A stretch of DNA of 59,180 nt. It comes from W589 sp964611805 (GTDB lineage: Bacteria; Chloroflexota; Dehalococcoidia; Dehalococcoidales; Fen-1064). The notes beneath the pieces were generated by a model. That model worked only from the letters and a program-made list of their open reading frames with translations. It was not told the origin of the DNA and searched no databases. Shown piece after piece: positions 14,727-22,691 of this stretch (positions within the stretch are counted from its first letter, which is position 1; each line of letters opens with the position of its first letter). Position numbers and translations under genes: made by a program. The DNA is taken from the NCBI GenBank assembly GCA_964611805.1, contig CAZTBG010000003.1, forward strand, positions 1-59,180, written 5' to 3'.

Positions 14727-15614
14727 GTGAGTAAGGTGGGTCTGGTACGTACTGATAACCGTGCTGATGGGGTGCGGAGGGCAATTATCCTGCTCGATTC
14801 CAATCCGGTAAGAGGAAAGAACGTAGTCCTCAAGCCCAACTTCAATTCGGCTGACCCCACCCCCGGCTCAACCCACATCGATACGCTCGGTGCCCTGGTG
14901 CAAAACCTCAAAGAAATGGGCGCCAGCACCATTACCCTGGCGGAGCGCAGCGGGCCGGGTGACAGTACCCACACCGTGTTGGAAAAGAAGGGCGTCTTCA
15001 AGCTGGCAGAGGAGCTGGGCTTCGATATTCTCAATCTACAGGAAATGGCTCCAGAAGGTTGGATACACTTCCACCCCGAAGACAGCCACTGGAAAGATGG
15101 CTTCCAGTTTCCTAGAATATATGCAGAAGCGGAATGTATTGTGCAGACCTGCTGCCTAAAGACACACGCCTTCGGTGGCCATTTCACCCTGTCAATGAAA
15201 AACTCGGTAGGCATGGTCCCTGGCGGCAGTTCCTATATGAGAGAACTGCACACCTCACCACACCAGCGACAGATGATTGCCGAGATTAACACTGCCTATT
15301 CTCCTGACCTGGTCGTGCTCGACGGTGTTGAGGCTTTCACCGACGGCGGTCCTGCGCAGGGTACGCGGGCTAACGCCAACGTGATACTGGCTGGTAATGA
15401 CCGGGTGGCAATTGATGCTGTGGGGGTAGCCATACTACGCGAACTGGGAACCACACCGGAAGTCAGCCGTGGACGGGTCTTTGAACAAGACCAGATTGCC
15501 CGGGCGGCTGAGCTTGGGCTAGGAGTCACTTCTCCGGAGCAGATTGAGCTTCTTACCGACGACCCGGAGAGCCGGAGCTATGCCGAGAAGATAAAGGCTA
15601 TCCTGCTGGCCTAA
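14727..15614 (+). CDS. DUF362 domain protein
   Basis: A 295-residue DUF362 protein (VKPNFNSADPTPGSTH, GPGDSTHTVLEKKG, CCLKTHAFGGHFTLSMKN, DGVEAFTDGGPAQGT). DUF362 proteins are common in anaerobes, often fused to ferredoxin domains. This one has none. The cysteine pair in TCCLKTHAFGG sits in the conserved core and may bind a metal or cluster. I prefer GTG 14727 (GAGGAGG 5 nt upstream, protein VSKVGLVRT) over an earlier ATG with no ribosome site. It is convergent with the DsbA-like selenoprotein gene, 10 nt away. Biochemical function unknown. Confidence 0.88.
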   Translation: MSKVGLVRTDNRADGVRRAIILLDSNPVRGKNVVLKPNFNSADPTPGSTHIDTLGALVQNLKEMGASTITLAERSGPGDSTHTVLEKKGVFKLAEELGFDILNLQEMAPEGWIHFHPEDSHWKDGFQFPRIYAEAECIVQTCCLKTHAFGGHFTLSMKNSVGMVPGGSSYMRELHTSPHQRQMIAEINTAYSPDLVVLDGVEAFTDGGPAQGTRANANVILAGNDRVAIDAVGVAILRELGTTPEVSRGRVFEQDQIARAAELGLGVTSPEQIELLTDDPESRSYAEKIKAILLA

Positions 15615-15624
15615 TCAGCAGCGG

Positions 15625-16230
15625 CTACGGACGCTTTATCTCCCTAATTTGTTGCCTGTCCCCGGCAAAATGGCTTACATCCTCGAATACGGCAACCGAT
15701 TCCTCTGGGGAGGGTGGTGGTGACATCTTCAAGAAGACGGCCTGCTGTTCCGGGAAGACCAGGGTCGGTGTGCCGAAGACACCCAGCGTTTCGACGGCAA
15801 AAGTATGGTCTTCCGCCAGTTTGTCCAGTAAGCGCCAGTCACCGAGGTCATTGCGGAACCCCTCCATCTCCAGACCGACACCATCAGCCACCTCAATCAG
15901 GGTAGCCAGGTCAGCAATATCCCTTTTATATTCATGCCTCGCCTTGAGTAGAGCATAGTGAAAGGCATCAAAGGCTGCCTCTCCCTGACGGCGCGCCGCC
16001 TCTGCGGCTTGAAAGGCGTTACGTCCATGACTGGGGTAATCATCCGGTTGCTCCCACAGCTTCCAGTCAGGCCCTTCCTTGCTGTTGACCTGCTCCAAGC
16101 TGAAATACTTCCAGTTGACCGTTAACTGAGGGCCGAGTTCCTCTTTAACCCTTTGCAGCCAGACCGCTGCGTTGTAAACATAGGGTCAGAGATAGTCGAA
16201 ATATACGTGTAAAATCACTTTGACAGCCAT
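15625..16230 (-). CDS. DsbA-like thioredoxin-fold protein, candidate selenoprotein (in-frame TGA = Sec15)
   Basis: Conventional translation would start at an internal TTG (16098) and lack the catalytic region. Upstream in the same frame an ATG at 16230 gives MAVKVILHVYFDYL-TGA-PYVYNAAVW, and the TGA (16186-16188) is exactly where the DsbA/FrnE/HCCA-isomerase family has its first active-site cysteine (FDxxCPxxY). The rest is intact: FSLEQVN after strand 2, a helical insert, and the cis-Pro loop GTPTLVF. Read through, the protein is 201 residues, normal for the family. The usual resolving cysteine is Val18 (UPYV). A SECIS-like hairpin follows the TGA. The likely role is a thiol-disulfide or glutathione-type reaction using selenocysteine. 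A decayed gene is the alternative but does not explain the hairpin. Confidence 0.85.
16148..16188 (-). promoter_or_regulatory. Bacterial SECIS element candidate in the DsbA-like gene
   Basis: In the minus-strand RNA, starting at the last base of UGA, ACCCU (16186-16182) pairs with AGGGU (16152-16148). After an internal loop of 11 and 2 nt, GCAGC (16170-16166) pairs with GCUGC (16159-16155), leaving the apical loop GGUCUG. The loop begins 20 nt after the UGA and starts with GG. Both fit the bSECIS rules (16-37 nt; a G among the first two loop bases). The loop resembles the AGGUCU of E. coli fdhF. Confidence 0.78.
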
Positions 16231-16231
16231 A

Positions 16232-16262
16232 AGGGCAGACTGCCCTAGCAGGAACTTCCTCA
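16232..16262 (-). promoter_or_regulatory. Possible SECIS hairpin after the FmdB TGA
   Basis: In the minus-strand RNA, AGGGC (16246-16242) pairs with GCCCU (16236-16232) around the loop AGUCU, beginning 18 nt after the UGA with G in second place. It meets the minimal bSECIS rules, but the stem is short and ends just before the next gene's ATG, so it could instead affect that gene's translation. Confidence 0.45.
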
Positions 16263-16445
16263 GGTTGGACCGGCATTGGAAAACTCCGGCCTCGATGCCA
16301 TTACTCTGCCAAAGATGGAGCAAAGCCGACGCGGGTGCTCGTCGTGGCACTCGGGACACTCTACATCGGCGTCTCTATCAGCAATACTGCGGCGCAGCTC
16401 AAATCTCTCGCCACACTTCGTACATTCATATTCATATATTGGCAT
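16245..16445 (-). CDS. FmdB family zinc ribbon protein, possible C-terminal Sec
   Basis: MPIYEYECTKCGERFELRRS is the standard FmdB-family start, followed by a second knuckle CPECHDEHPRR, a small zinc ribbon of unknown role. Conventional translation stops at a TGA (16260-16262) after 61 residues. If it is read as selenocysteine the protein adds U-G-S-S-C and stops at TAG (16245-16247). Many FmdB proteins end in Gly/Ser/Cys-rich tails, so CGSSC would be a normal ending. A hairpin of SECIS type follows the TGA. It lies 14 nt upstream of the Sec-containing DsbA-like gene and is probably co-transcribed. The zinc ribbon is certain; Sec readthrough is a proposal. Confidence 0.85.
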
Positions 16446-16726
16446 TAACCTCTCCTCCTATTCCACAAACCTTTCTAATCTTCACTGCAATGTCACGCTC
16501 TACCAACCTGTTGGCTACCTCTATATGTATACTGTCTTATTGATATGGATATTGTCAAGGCATTTTTATGGTGGTTCCGTCCGTTTTTAGTTGTTACCAG
16601 GAGAGAACGGTAGTAATGTGTCATTTTCTTCAGAATTGCTAATCATCCTTTTCTATTCGGTACACCTGAAATACGCTCGTGCCGCCAATTGTATACACTA
16701 CTCCATGTCAATGCAAACCTTTTTAG
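16446..16726. other. Divergent intergenic region
   Basis: Between fmdB (minus) and the prepilin peptidase gene (plus). A minus-strand TTGACA (16553-16558) has only poor -10 candidates downstream (CAGTAT at 18 bp, TATACA at 21 bp), so the fmdB promoter is uncertain. Otherwise AT-rich, with no RNA gene seen. Confidence 0.4.
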
Positions 16727-16755
16727 TTGACCAGACGCACAAAAAAAGGCAAAAT
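16727..16755 (+). promoter_or_regulatory. Promoter giving a leaderless prepilin peptidase mRNA
   Basis: TTGACC (16727-16732), a 17-bp spacer, then CAAAAT (16750-16755). The ATG is at 16764, 8 nt after the -10, so the transcript would start almost at the start codon. No Shine-Dalgarno precedes the ATG, in agreement. Confidence 0.5.
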
Positions 16756-16763
16756 AGAGCAAC

Positions 16764-17591
16764 ATGGATATTGCTCTGATTGTTGTATTCGTACTGCTGG
16801 GTGCTGTTATCGGTAGCTTTCTCAATGTTTGTATCGACCGCCTGCCACTAAGGAAATCCATAGTCAGCCCACCATCTTACTGTGATGCCTGCCAGCGTCG
16901 ACTGGCACCCGTGGACCTCATTCCTGTGTTTAGCTACCTATGGCTACACCGCCGCTGCCGCTACTGCGGTGCACTGATACCCTGGCGTGTTTTCTGGGTT
17001 GAAGTGGGCACCGGTGCACTCTTTGGCTTCCTTTACTGGTATTACATGGTACGCCCGATAAACCCCGAGACAGCGCAATTAGCCGTTACCGCTTTCTACT
17101 CCTGTATCTTTATCATTATTCTGGGTATCGACCTTGAGCACCAGCTTATCCTCAACCGGATTGTCTACCCGGCAGTAATAGTAGCCCTGGTGCTCGATAT
17201 CTCCCTGAACCAGCCGGGACTTGTGGCATCAGCTCCGCCTGCATTCCTGTCCATGCCTGCTGTCGCTGCCCGCACAGTCACCGGTATTACCGGTGGCGCC
17301 ACCGGTTTTGTCCTGCTCCTGATACCAGCGCTCGTCTTCCAGGGCGGCATGGGTTGGGGGGATGTCAAGATGGCGGGTCTTATCGGTCTCGTGGTCGGTT
17401 TTCCGGTGGTCTTCGTGGCCATCTTTGGAGCGATAGTGGTCGGGGGCTTGGTAGGTGGAATCCTTCTGATGCTAAGGATAAAAGGACGAAAGGACGCCAT
17501 TCCCTTCGGTCCATACCTCGCACTGGCCACCATAGTGACCATGCTTTTCGGTAACGATATCCTCAACTGGTACCTGGGTCTATTCCGCTAG
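16764..17591 (+). CDS. pilD: Prepilin peptidase (type IV leader peptidase/methylase)
   Basis: Membrane aspartic protease (A24) that cleaves and methylates prepilins. The 275-residue protein has the N-terminal methylase domain with two zinc pairs (CDAC and CRYC) after GSFLNVCIDRLP, then several membrane segments. The two catalytic aspartates are in GIDLEHQ and in GWGDVKMAG, the GxGD motif. A type IV prepilin gene starts at the right end of the window (59098), a possible substrate, but the two are 41 kb apart. It is followed 13 nt later by glycerate kinase. Confidence 0.94.
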   Translation: MDIALIVVFVLLGAVIGSFLNVCIDRLPLRKSIVSPPSYCDACQRRLAPVDLIPVFSYLWLHRRCRYCGALIPWRVFWVEVGTGALFGFLYWYYMVRPINPETAQLAVTAFYSCIFIIILGIDLEHQLILNRIVYPAVIVALVLDISLNQPGLVASAPPAFLSMPAVAARTVTGITGGATGFVLLLIPALVFQGGMGWGDVKMAGLIGLVVGFPVVFVAIFGAIVVGGLVGGILLMLRIKGRKDAIPFGPYLALATIVTMLFGNDILNWYLGLFR

Positions 17592-17604
17592 TCAAACAGA
17601 AACA

Positions 17605-18762
17605 ATGAAGATAGTTATTGCCCCGCAGTCTTTTAAAGGGAGCCTTTCTGCCCGTGAGGTAGCCGGTGCCATGGCAAACGGCATCCGGCGCGTTCTTTCC
17701 GATGTTACCCTGGTGCTGTTACCCATGGCCGACGGCGGTGAGGGTACGGTTGATGCACTGGTCTCAGCCACCGGAGGCAGGCTTATCAACAGTGAAGTGA
17801 CCGGCCCGCTGGGAGAAAAGGTTGTCGCCACATGGGGCATCCTGAGCAACGGGACTACCGCAGTCATCGAAATGGCCGCTGCATCCGGTCTCACCCTGGT
17901 ACCGCCCGAGATGTTGAACCCGATGGTCGCCACTACCTACGGCACGGGAGAGCTTATCCAGGCGGCCCTTGATGCCGGTTGCCATCAGTTGATTATTGGA
18001 ATCGGAGGTAGCGCCACCAACGACGGCGGCGCCGGTATGGCCCAGGCACTCGGGGCGAGGTTGCTAGACACTAAGGGAAACGAGCTTCCCCGAGGCGGGG
18101 CAACTCTAGCCCACCTGAAACGGATAGATACCTCCGGACTGGATGCTCGACTCAAGGCATGTAAAGTTACAGTGGCCTGTGATGTGACCAATCCATTATG
18201 CGGAGAACATGGTGCCTCCTGGGTCTACGGGCCACAGAAAGGGGCTACTAAGGACATGTGCCGCCAACTTGATAAAGCCCTGGCAAACTATGCTGTCGTC
18301 ATCAAACGATACCTCGGCATTGACATTACTGACATGCCAGGGGGTGGGGCAGCTGGTGGCCTGGGCGCCGGTCTGGTAGCTTTTCTCGGAGCGGAACTAA
18401 AACCGGGGATAGACGTCATCTCTGAAGCCACCGGGCTGTCCGAGCATTTGAAAGGGGCGTCACTTGTTCTTACTGGCGAAGGCAGGCTGGATGCGCAAAC
18501 TGTATTTGGCAAGACAGTCGCTGGTGTCGCTGCACGGGCGAAGGCGGCTGGCGTCCCAGTGGTAGCTATCACCGGGGAGCTTTCCATCACAAATGAGGAA
18601 CTCAAACACTATGGCATCGACGTTGCCCTGAGCATTGCCCCAGGCCCAATCAGTCGTGATGCATCCTTTGCCAATGCCAGTAAATTAATCACCGACGCTA
18701 CCGAACAGGCCCTGCGCCTAATTCTAATGGAACCCAACAAAGAGTCATCCGCTGGCGATTAA
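17605..18762 (+). CDS. Glycerate kinase, GarK/GlxK type
   Basis: A 385-residue glycerate kinase of the GarK family (PF02595): KIVIAPQSFKGSLSAREVA at the start, LPMADGGEGTVDAL, GIGGSATNDGGAGMAQALGARL and TGEGRLDAQTVFGK. It phosphorylates glycerate to 2- or 3-phosphoglycerate, linking glycolate/glyoxylate or serine breakdown to glycolysis. A phosphoglycolate-phosphatase-like gene lies 1.4 kb downstream, loosely supporting a two-carbon acid role. It may be co-transcribed with the prepilin peptidase gene, a pairing with no obvious functional sense. Confidence 0.94.
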   Translation: MKIVIAPQSFKGSLSAREVAGAMANGIRRVLSDVTLVLLPMADGGEGTVDALVSATGGRLINSEVTGPLGEKVVATWGILSNGTTAVIEMAAASGLTLVPPEMLNPMVATTYGTGELIQAALDAGCHQLIIGIGGSATNDGGAGMAQALGARLLDTKGNELPRGGATLAHLKRIDTSGLDARLKACKVTVACDVTNPLCGEHGASWVYGPQKGATKDMCRQLDKALANYAVVIKRYLGIDITDMPGGGAAGGLGAGLVAFLGAELKPGIDVISEATGLSEHLKGASLVLTGEGRLDAQTVFGKTVAGVAARAKAAGVPVVAITGELSITNEELKHYGIDVALSIAPGPISRDASFANASKLITDATEQALRLILMEPNKESSAGD

Positions 18763-18794
18763 TTTTTTCCTGGTGCTATATACAGTCAGTGGCA

Positions 18795-18809
18795 AACCGG
18801 ACTCCGGTT
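18795..18809. promoter_or_regulatory. Perfect 15-bp palindrome
   Basis: AACCGGA-C-TCCGGTT, a 7-1-7 perfect dyad between the glycerate kinase gene and the M50 protease gene. Possible operator. No U tract follows, so it is not a terminator. Confidence 0.3.
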
Positions 18810-18959
18810 AAGGAAAAAGAACAGGAGCTTTGAGCTTCTGGAAGGGCGGCACTGGACTTATCTCCTGTATGTAGAATACAATTAGGAAGATTACACAGGT
18901 CTATTGCTAGCTCGCTCTGAGGGTAGCGGTGGCTATCGAGGATTGGAGTCGAAAGTATA

Positions 18960-20081
18960 ATGCTACGAGGTGGCATACCCCTTGGCAGAATATTTGGCAT
19001 ATCAATAAAGCTGAACTATACCTGGTTCATTATCTTCGCACTGGTAACATGGTCTCTATCCGTTAACTATTTCCCGGTAGAATACCCTGCATGGAGTATT
19101 ATTACCTCACTGGTAGCTGGTATAGTAACCAGTCTGCTCTTATTTTGTTCCGTACTGGCACACGAGTTGATGCACAGCATCGTCGCTCAGAAGCTTGGTA
19201 TCCCGGTGCCTTCGATTACGCTTTTCATTTTTGGCGGTGTCTCCCAGATAAGTGAAGAACCAAAGACACCCAAGGACGAGCTACGTATTGCCCTCGCCGG
19301 TCCCCTAACCAGCATAGCCCTCGGCCTCGCCTTCGGAGCAATATGGTACTGGCTCAGTCCACAGTTAGAATTTATTCGGGCAATCGCTTTCTGGCTCGGC
19401 CTGATTAACATGTCTCTCGCAGCATTCAATCTCATCCCCGGTTTCCCCCTGGACGGAGGCCGCGTCCTCAGGTCAATCCTATGGTGGCACAATAAGGACC
19501 TGCAGCCGGCAACGAAAATCGCTTCTAACATAGGGAGGGGTATAGGTTTCCTCTTTATCTTCGGTGGCATATTTTTCGTTTTCCAGGGTCTCTGGCTGAA
19601 CGGGCTCTGGCTGGCCCTTATCGGCTGGTTCCTTGAAAATACTGCCCAAGGCAGCTACCAGCAGGTTGCTCTGCTGAGTGTGCTGCAGGGCCACACTGCG
19701 CAGGAGGTGATGACAAGAGACTGCCCGGCAATAAATCCCGAACTCACTGTTGGCAGCCTGGTAAACGAGCATGTCCTGACCAGTGGCCGCCGCTGCTTTC
19801 CGGTAACAACCGACAGCCGCATTCTGGGCCTGGTAACGCTGCATGATATCCAGTCAGTCCCCCGCTCTCTCTGGACGACGAAAAAAGTGAGTGAAGTAAT
19901 GACACCGCTGGCGAACCTAAAATCGGTCTCACCTGATGATGGCCTTTCTACTGTTCTTAGAGTTCTCACTGAAGAAGACATCAACCAGGTAATCGTAATA
20001 AACAATGGAGACATCGCTGGCATTATTGGCCGGGACAACCTTCTTTCATTCATTAAGCTGCGTGGTGAACTAGGTGTTTAG
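18960..20081 (+). CDS. Site-2 protease (M50) with two CBS domains
   Basis: A 373-residue intramembrane metalloprotease. The zinc motif HELMH (in LAHELMHSIVAQKLG) is followed by the second-half motif NLIPGFPLDGGRVLRS that supplies the Asp ligand. Several membrane segments lie between residues 10 and 220. The C-terminal half (about 245-365) holds two CBS repeats, which often bind adenine nucleotides. The layout (Group III S2P with CBS) is usual in Chloroflexi and archaea. Substrate unknown; such proteases cleave anti-sigma factors or other membrane regulators. Confidence 0.92.
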   Translation: MLRGGIPLGRIFGISIKLNYTWFIIFALVTWSLSVNYFPVEYPAWSIITSLVAGIVTSLLLFCSVLAHELMHSIVAQKLGIPVPSITLFIFGGVSQISEEPKTPKDELRIALAGPLTSIALGLAFGAIWYWLSPQLEFIRAIAFWLGLINMSLAAFNLIPGFPLDGGRVLRSILWWHNKDLQPATKIASNIGRGIGFLFIFGGIFFVFQGLWLNGLWLALIGWFLENTAQGSYQQVALLSVLQGHTAQEVMTRDCPAINPELTVGSLVNEHVLTSGRRCFPVTTDSRILGLVTLHDIQSVPRSLWTTKKVSEVMTPLANLKSVSPDDGLSTVLRVLTEEDINQVIVINNGDIAGIIGRDNLLSFIKLRGELGV

Positions 20082-20161
20082 CACAAAAGTTGGCAGGACA
20101 ATCTTGCCTGACAGCGTTTTAACAGCGGACGGCTCTTAAATCACGAAGGTAGAATTAAACC

Positions 20162-20920
20162 ATGCCCTTGCACTATAAACAGATTGCGCCCGAGCTAGCC
20201 CGTCGTATCCGACTGGTCATGACTGATGTCGATGGAACACTCACTGCTGAAGACGGCTCTCAGAGTCCCGCTGCCTATCAAGCCGTGCGCCAACTGGAGC
20301 AATGTGGTATTATCGTGGGCTTCGTATCAGGTCGGCACCTGCCCAACCTGGAGGCCCTGGCACAACAACTTGGTATCAGCGGTCCAATCATTGCCGAAAA
20401 CGGTGGTGTCGCCAAGCTGAAGCCCGACGGTGAAATCCTGGACCTCGGCTATTCTCGAGAGCCGGCGCTTAAAGAGCTAAACAGACTCAAGCAGCTTTTC
20501 CCCGGCGCTATCAGGGAACGAGAAGATAATGCCGAGCGCCTTATCGACGTGGTATTTTTTATTGATGGTATTGACCGCGAAGTCGTGCGGGAACAACTGG
20601 GAGACATACAGTACTATGACTCCGGCTATGTTCTGCACCTGATGGAAAGAGGCATCAGCAAGGGAAGAACTCTGCTGAGGCTGCTCAATGAAATGGGATA
20701 CCAGGGCCTGTCACCAAAAGAGACAGTCGTAATCGGTGATTCTCCCACTGATATCTCCCTCTTTGAGCTATTCCAATACAGTGTCCTGATACCCAATCCG
20801 CGACTTACGGACGGGCAGCGACGGTCAGTCCAGAGGGTAGCCGGGTATGTTAGTGACCTCCCCTGTGGTGACGGCTTCGCCGAAGTAGCCAGCCATATTA
20901 TTACGGCACGTGGTTGCTGA
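20162..20920 (+). CDS. HAD phosphatase, phosphoglycolate phosphatase (TA0175) type
   Basis: A 252-residue Cof/SPP-type HAD hydrolase: motif I DVDGTLT (nucleophile and acid aspartates), motif II VSGRHL, the conserved lysine in SKGRTLL and motif IV IGDSPTDISLF. It is closest to archaeal-type phosphoglycolate phosphatases. Converting phosphoglycolate to glycolate would fit the nearby glycerate kinase, but HAD substrates cannot be fixed from sequence. Confidence 0.85.
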   Translation: MPLHYKQIAPELARRIRLVMTDVDGTLTAEDGSQSPAAYQAVRQLEQCGIIVGFVSGRHLPNLEALAQQLGISGPIIAENGGVAKLKPDGEILDLGYSREPALKELNRLKQLFPGAIREREDNAERLIDVVFFIDGIDREVVREQLGDIQYYDSGYVLHLMERGISKGRTLLRLLNEMGYQGLSPKETVVIGDSPTDISLFELFQYSVLIPNPRLTDGQRRSVQRVAGYVSDLPCGDGFAEVASHIITARGC

Positions 20921-20962
20921 GCGATTATATGCCATCACACAAAAACAAACAAGGAGAAAATA

Positions 20963-21514
20963 GTGCTGAGGGACTTAGTCATAAAAAACAGGAGCTACCG
21001 CCGCTTCCGCCAAGATGTCGCCATAACAAAAGACACGTTACGAGAACTCGTTGACCTTGCCAGACTGTCTGCCTCTGCCGGTAACCGTCAGGCGTTGAAA
21101 TTCTATCTTGCCTGCGACCCTGAGATAAATGAGCAGATATTCCCACTTATTGGTCTAGCCGGCAGTCCAACCAAAGCCGAGGCACCAACAGCCTACATCA
21201 TCATCCTTGGTGATACACGGATAAGCAAATCGTTCGGTTGTGACCACGGTATTGCTGCTCAAAGTATCCTCCTTGGTGCCACTGAGAAAGGGCTGGGTGG
21301 CTGTATGGTCGGTATGATAGACAGGAGGAGACTCAGACAGGCCCTGCAAATACCGGGGCATTACGAGATTCTCCTAGTGCTTGTCCTTGGGAAACCTGGA
21401 GAAACCCCCGTCATTGATGAACTGGGTACAGGTGAGGAAACTAGGGGCTGGTGGGATGACCGGGGAGTCCGCCATGTCCCGAAGCGCACTCTAGACGACA
21501 TCATCATCAACTAA
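20963..21514 (+). CDS. Nitroreductase family FMN protein
   Basis: A 183-residue nitroreductase-fold flavoprotein. RSYRRF near the start and LARLSASAGNRQALKFYL carry the FMN phosphate contacts, and the middle is GIAAQSILLGATEKGLGGCMVG. The start is GTG 20963 with AAGGAGA upstream. It is convergent with the acyl-CoA dehydrogenase operon. Substrate unknown; members reduce nitro compounds, quinones or enones, or take part in dehalogenation. Confidence 0.88.
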   Translation: MLRDLVIKNRSYRRFRQDVAITKDTLRELVDLARLSASAGNRQALKFYLACDPEINEQIFPLIGLAGSPTKAEAPTAYIIILGDTRISKSFGCDHGIAAQSILLGATEKGLGGCMVGMIDRRRLRQALQIPGHYEILLVLVLGKPGETPVIDELGTGEETRGWWDDRGVRHVPKRTLDDIIIN

Positions 21515-21528
21515 GCATGCCAACAGGT

Positions 21529-22653
21529 CTATATCCCGGTCAGGAGCCTTGCCAGCCGCCGCCGGTGATGGGCAGGGTCGCCAAGGTAGTGGTACAGGCT
21601 ACGGGACGCCCTAGTATGAAAGCTCGCCGGATGTTCCTTTGAGTAGCTTACACCACTGTATACCCGGTGGGCCAGGGTGGATACCTCCCAGTATGCCGCA
21701 CTGGTAACGGCCTTGGCCAGGTGCACGCTTTCGGCAGCCGGTCTATCTGTATCCAGCTTCCAGAGACATTCGTAGGTAGTCCAGCGGGCCGCATCGAGGT
21801 GGTTCACCATCTCAATAATCATGTCCTGCACCCGCTGGAAACGTCCAATTGGCTGTCCGAACTGTACCCTGGTACGGCTGTACTGGATAGTCATATCTAC
21901 CAGTGCCTGACAGCCGCCCACTTTATAGGCACAGAGCACCGGTATCGACCGAGCGATAGCGCTCTCCAGAGCCTGCCAGTTATCCAAACTCTCTCCCAAT
22001 AAAGCTGTCTGCGGTACTTTTACCGAGTCCAGCCTTACCTCAAAGGTCTGTCCGGATAAGAAACCGGGTAGCCGGGTTATTGACACGCCGTCTGACTCTC
22101 TGTCCACCAGGAAGAGTCCTGTCCCTTTGTCAGTGCCTGCCACCACGATAAAATGAGTTGCTGCCCCGGCATCGTAGGCGAACAGCTTGACGCCATCGAG
22201 GGTAAAACCACTATTACTACTGGTAGCCTTTGTCTGAATTGCCTCCGGCTCCCAGCTGAAATCAGGTTCGGTCAGCGCCAGCGTCACCACCTTCGTGCCA
22301 TCGGCTATAGCCGGCAGGACCTGTCGCTTCTGCTCTTCCGAACCGGCTTCCATGATGATTGAGCTGCCCAGTATACTCGAGGAGAAGAGCGGCCCCGGCA
22401 GAGGGCCGGTACCCAGAACCTCTAAAAGGACTCCGGCGCTGGTCAGTTGGCTTTCGGTACCGCCGTATTCCTCCGGGACAATTATCCCCGTCCACCCCAG
22501 CCCGGCCATTTTCTGCCACAGCTCTGCGGTACAGCCGGTATCGGTGTTTTGAAGGTTTTGTACAACACCCTTGGGAGCATCACGGCGCATGAAATCCAGC
22601 GCTGTTTTCTTCAACATCTCTTCGTTCTCGGAAAGACCCAGGTCCAATTTCAT
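21529..22653 (-). CDS. Acyl-CoA dehydrogenase, second subunit
   Basis: A 374-residue acyl-CoA dehydrogenase: helical N-domain (LGLSENEEMLKKTALDF), beta domain with LALTEPDFSW, and a C-terminal helical domain (RVQFGQPIGRFQRVQDMIIEM). The end, YSGVSYSKEHPASFHTRAS, carries the Glu-His-Pro found in the shorter subunits of heteromeric dehydrogenases. With the neighbouring 415-residue paralogue it probably forms an alpha2beta2 enzyme like actinobacterial steroid side-chain dehydrogenases, used for bulky or branched acyl-CoAs. It follows its partner after 38 nt. Confidence 0.92.
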   Translation of the reverse strand: MKLDLGLSENEEMLKKTALDFMRRDAPKGVVQNLQNTDTGCTAELWQKMAGLGWTGIIVPEEYGGTESQLTSAGVLLEVLGTGPLPGPLFSSSILGSSIIMEAGSEEQKRQVLPAIADGTKVVTLALTEPDFSWEPEAIQTKATSSNSGFTLDGVKLFAYDAGAATHFIVVAGTDKGTGLFLVDRESDGVSITRLPGFLSGQTFEVRLDSVKVPQTALLGESLDNWQALESAIARSIPVLCAYKVGGCQALVDMTIQYSRTRVQFGQPIGRFQRVQDMIIEMVNHLDAARWTTYECLWKLDTDRPAAESVHLAKAVTSAAYWEVSTLAHRVYSGVSYSKEHPASFHTRASRSLYHYLGDPAHHRRRLARLLTGI

Positions 22654-22691
22654 TCTACTTACCTCACTATTTAAGGAGCGACTTTATCTGT

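Noticed and set aside
16186..16188. In-frame TGA read as a sequencing error or pseudogene mark
   Set aside because: The frame is intact on both sides, the codon is at the catalytic-cysteine position and a SECIS-like hairpin follows at the right distance, so selenocysteine is the better explanation.
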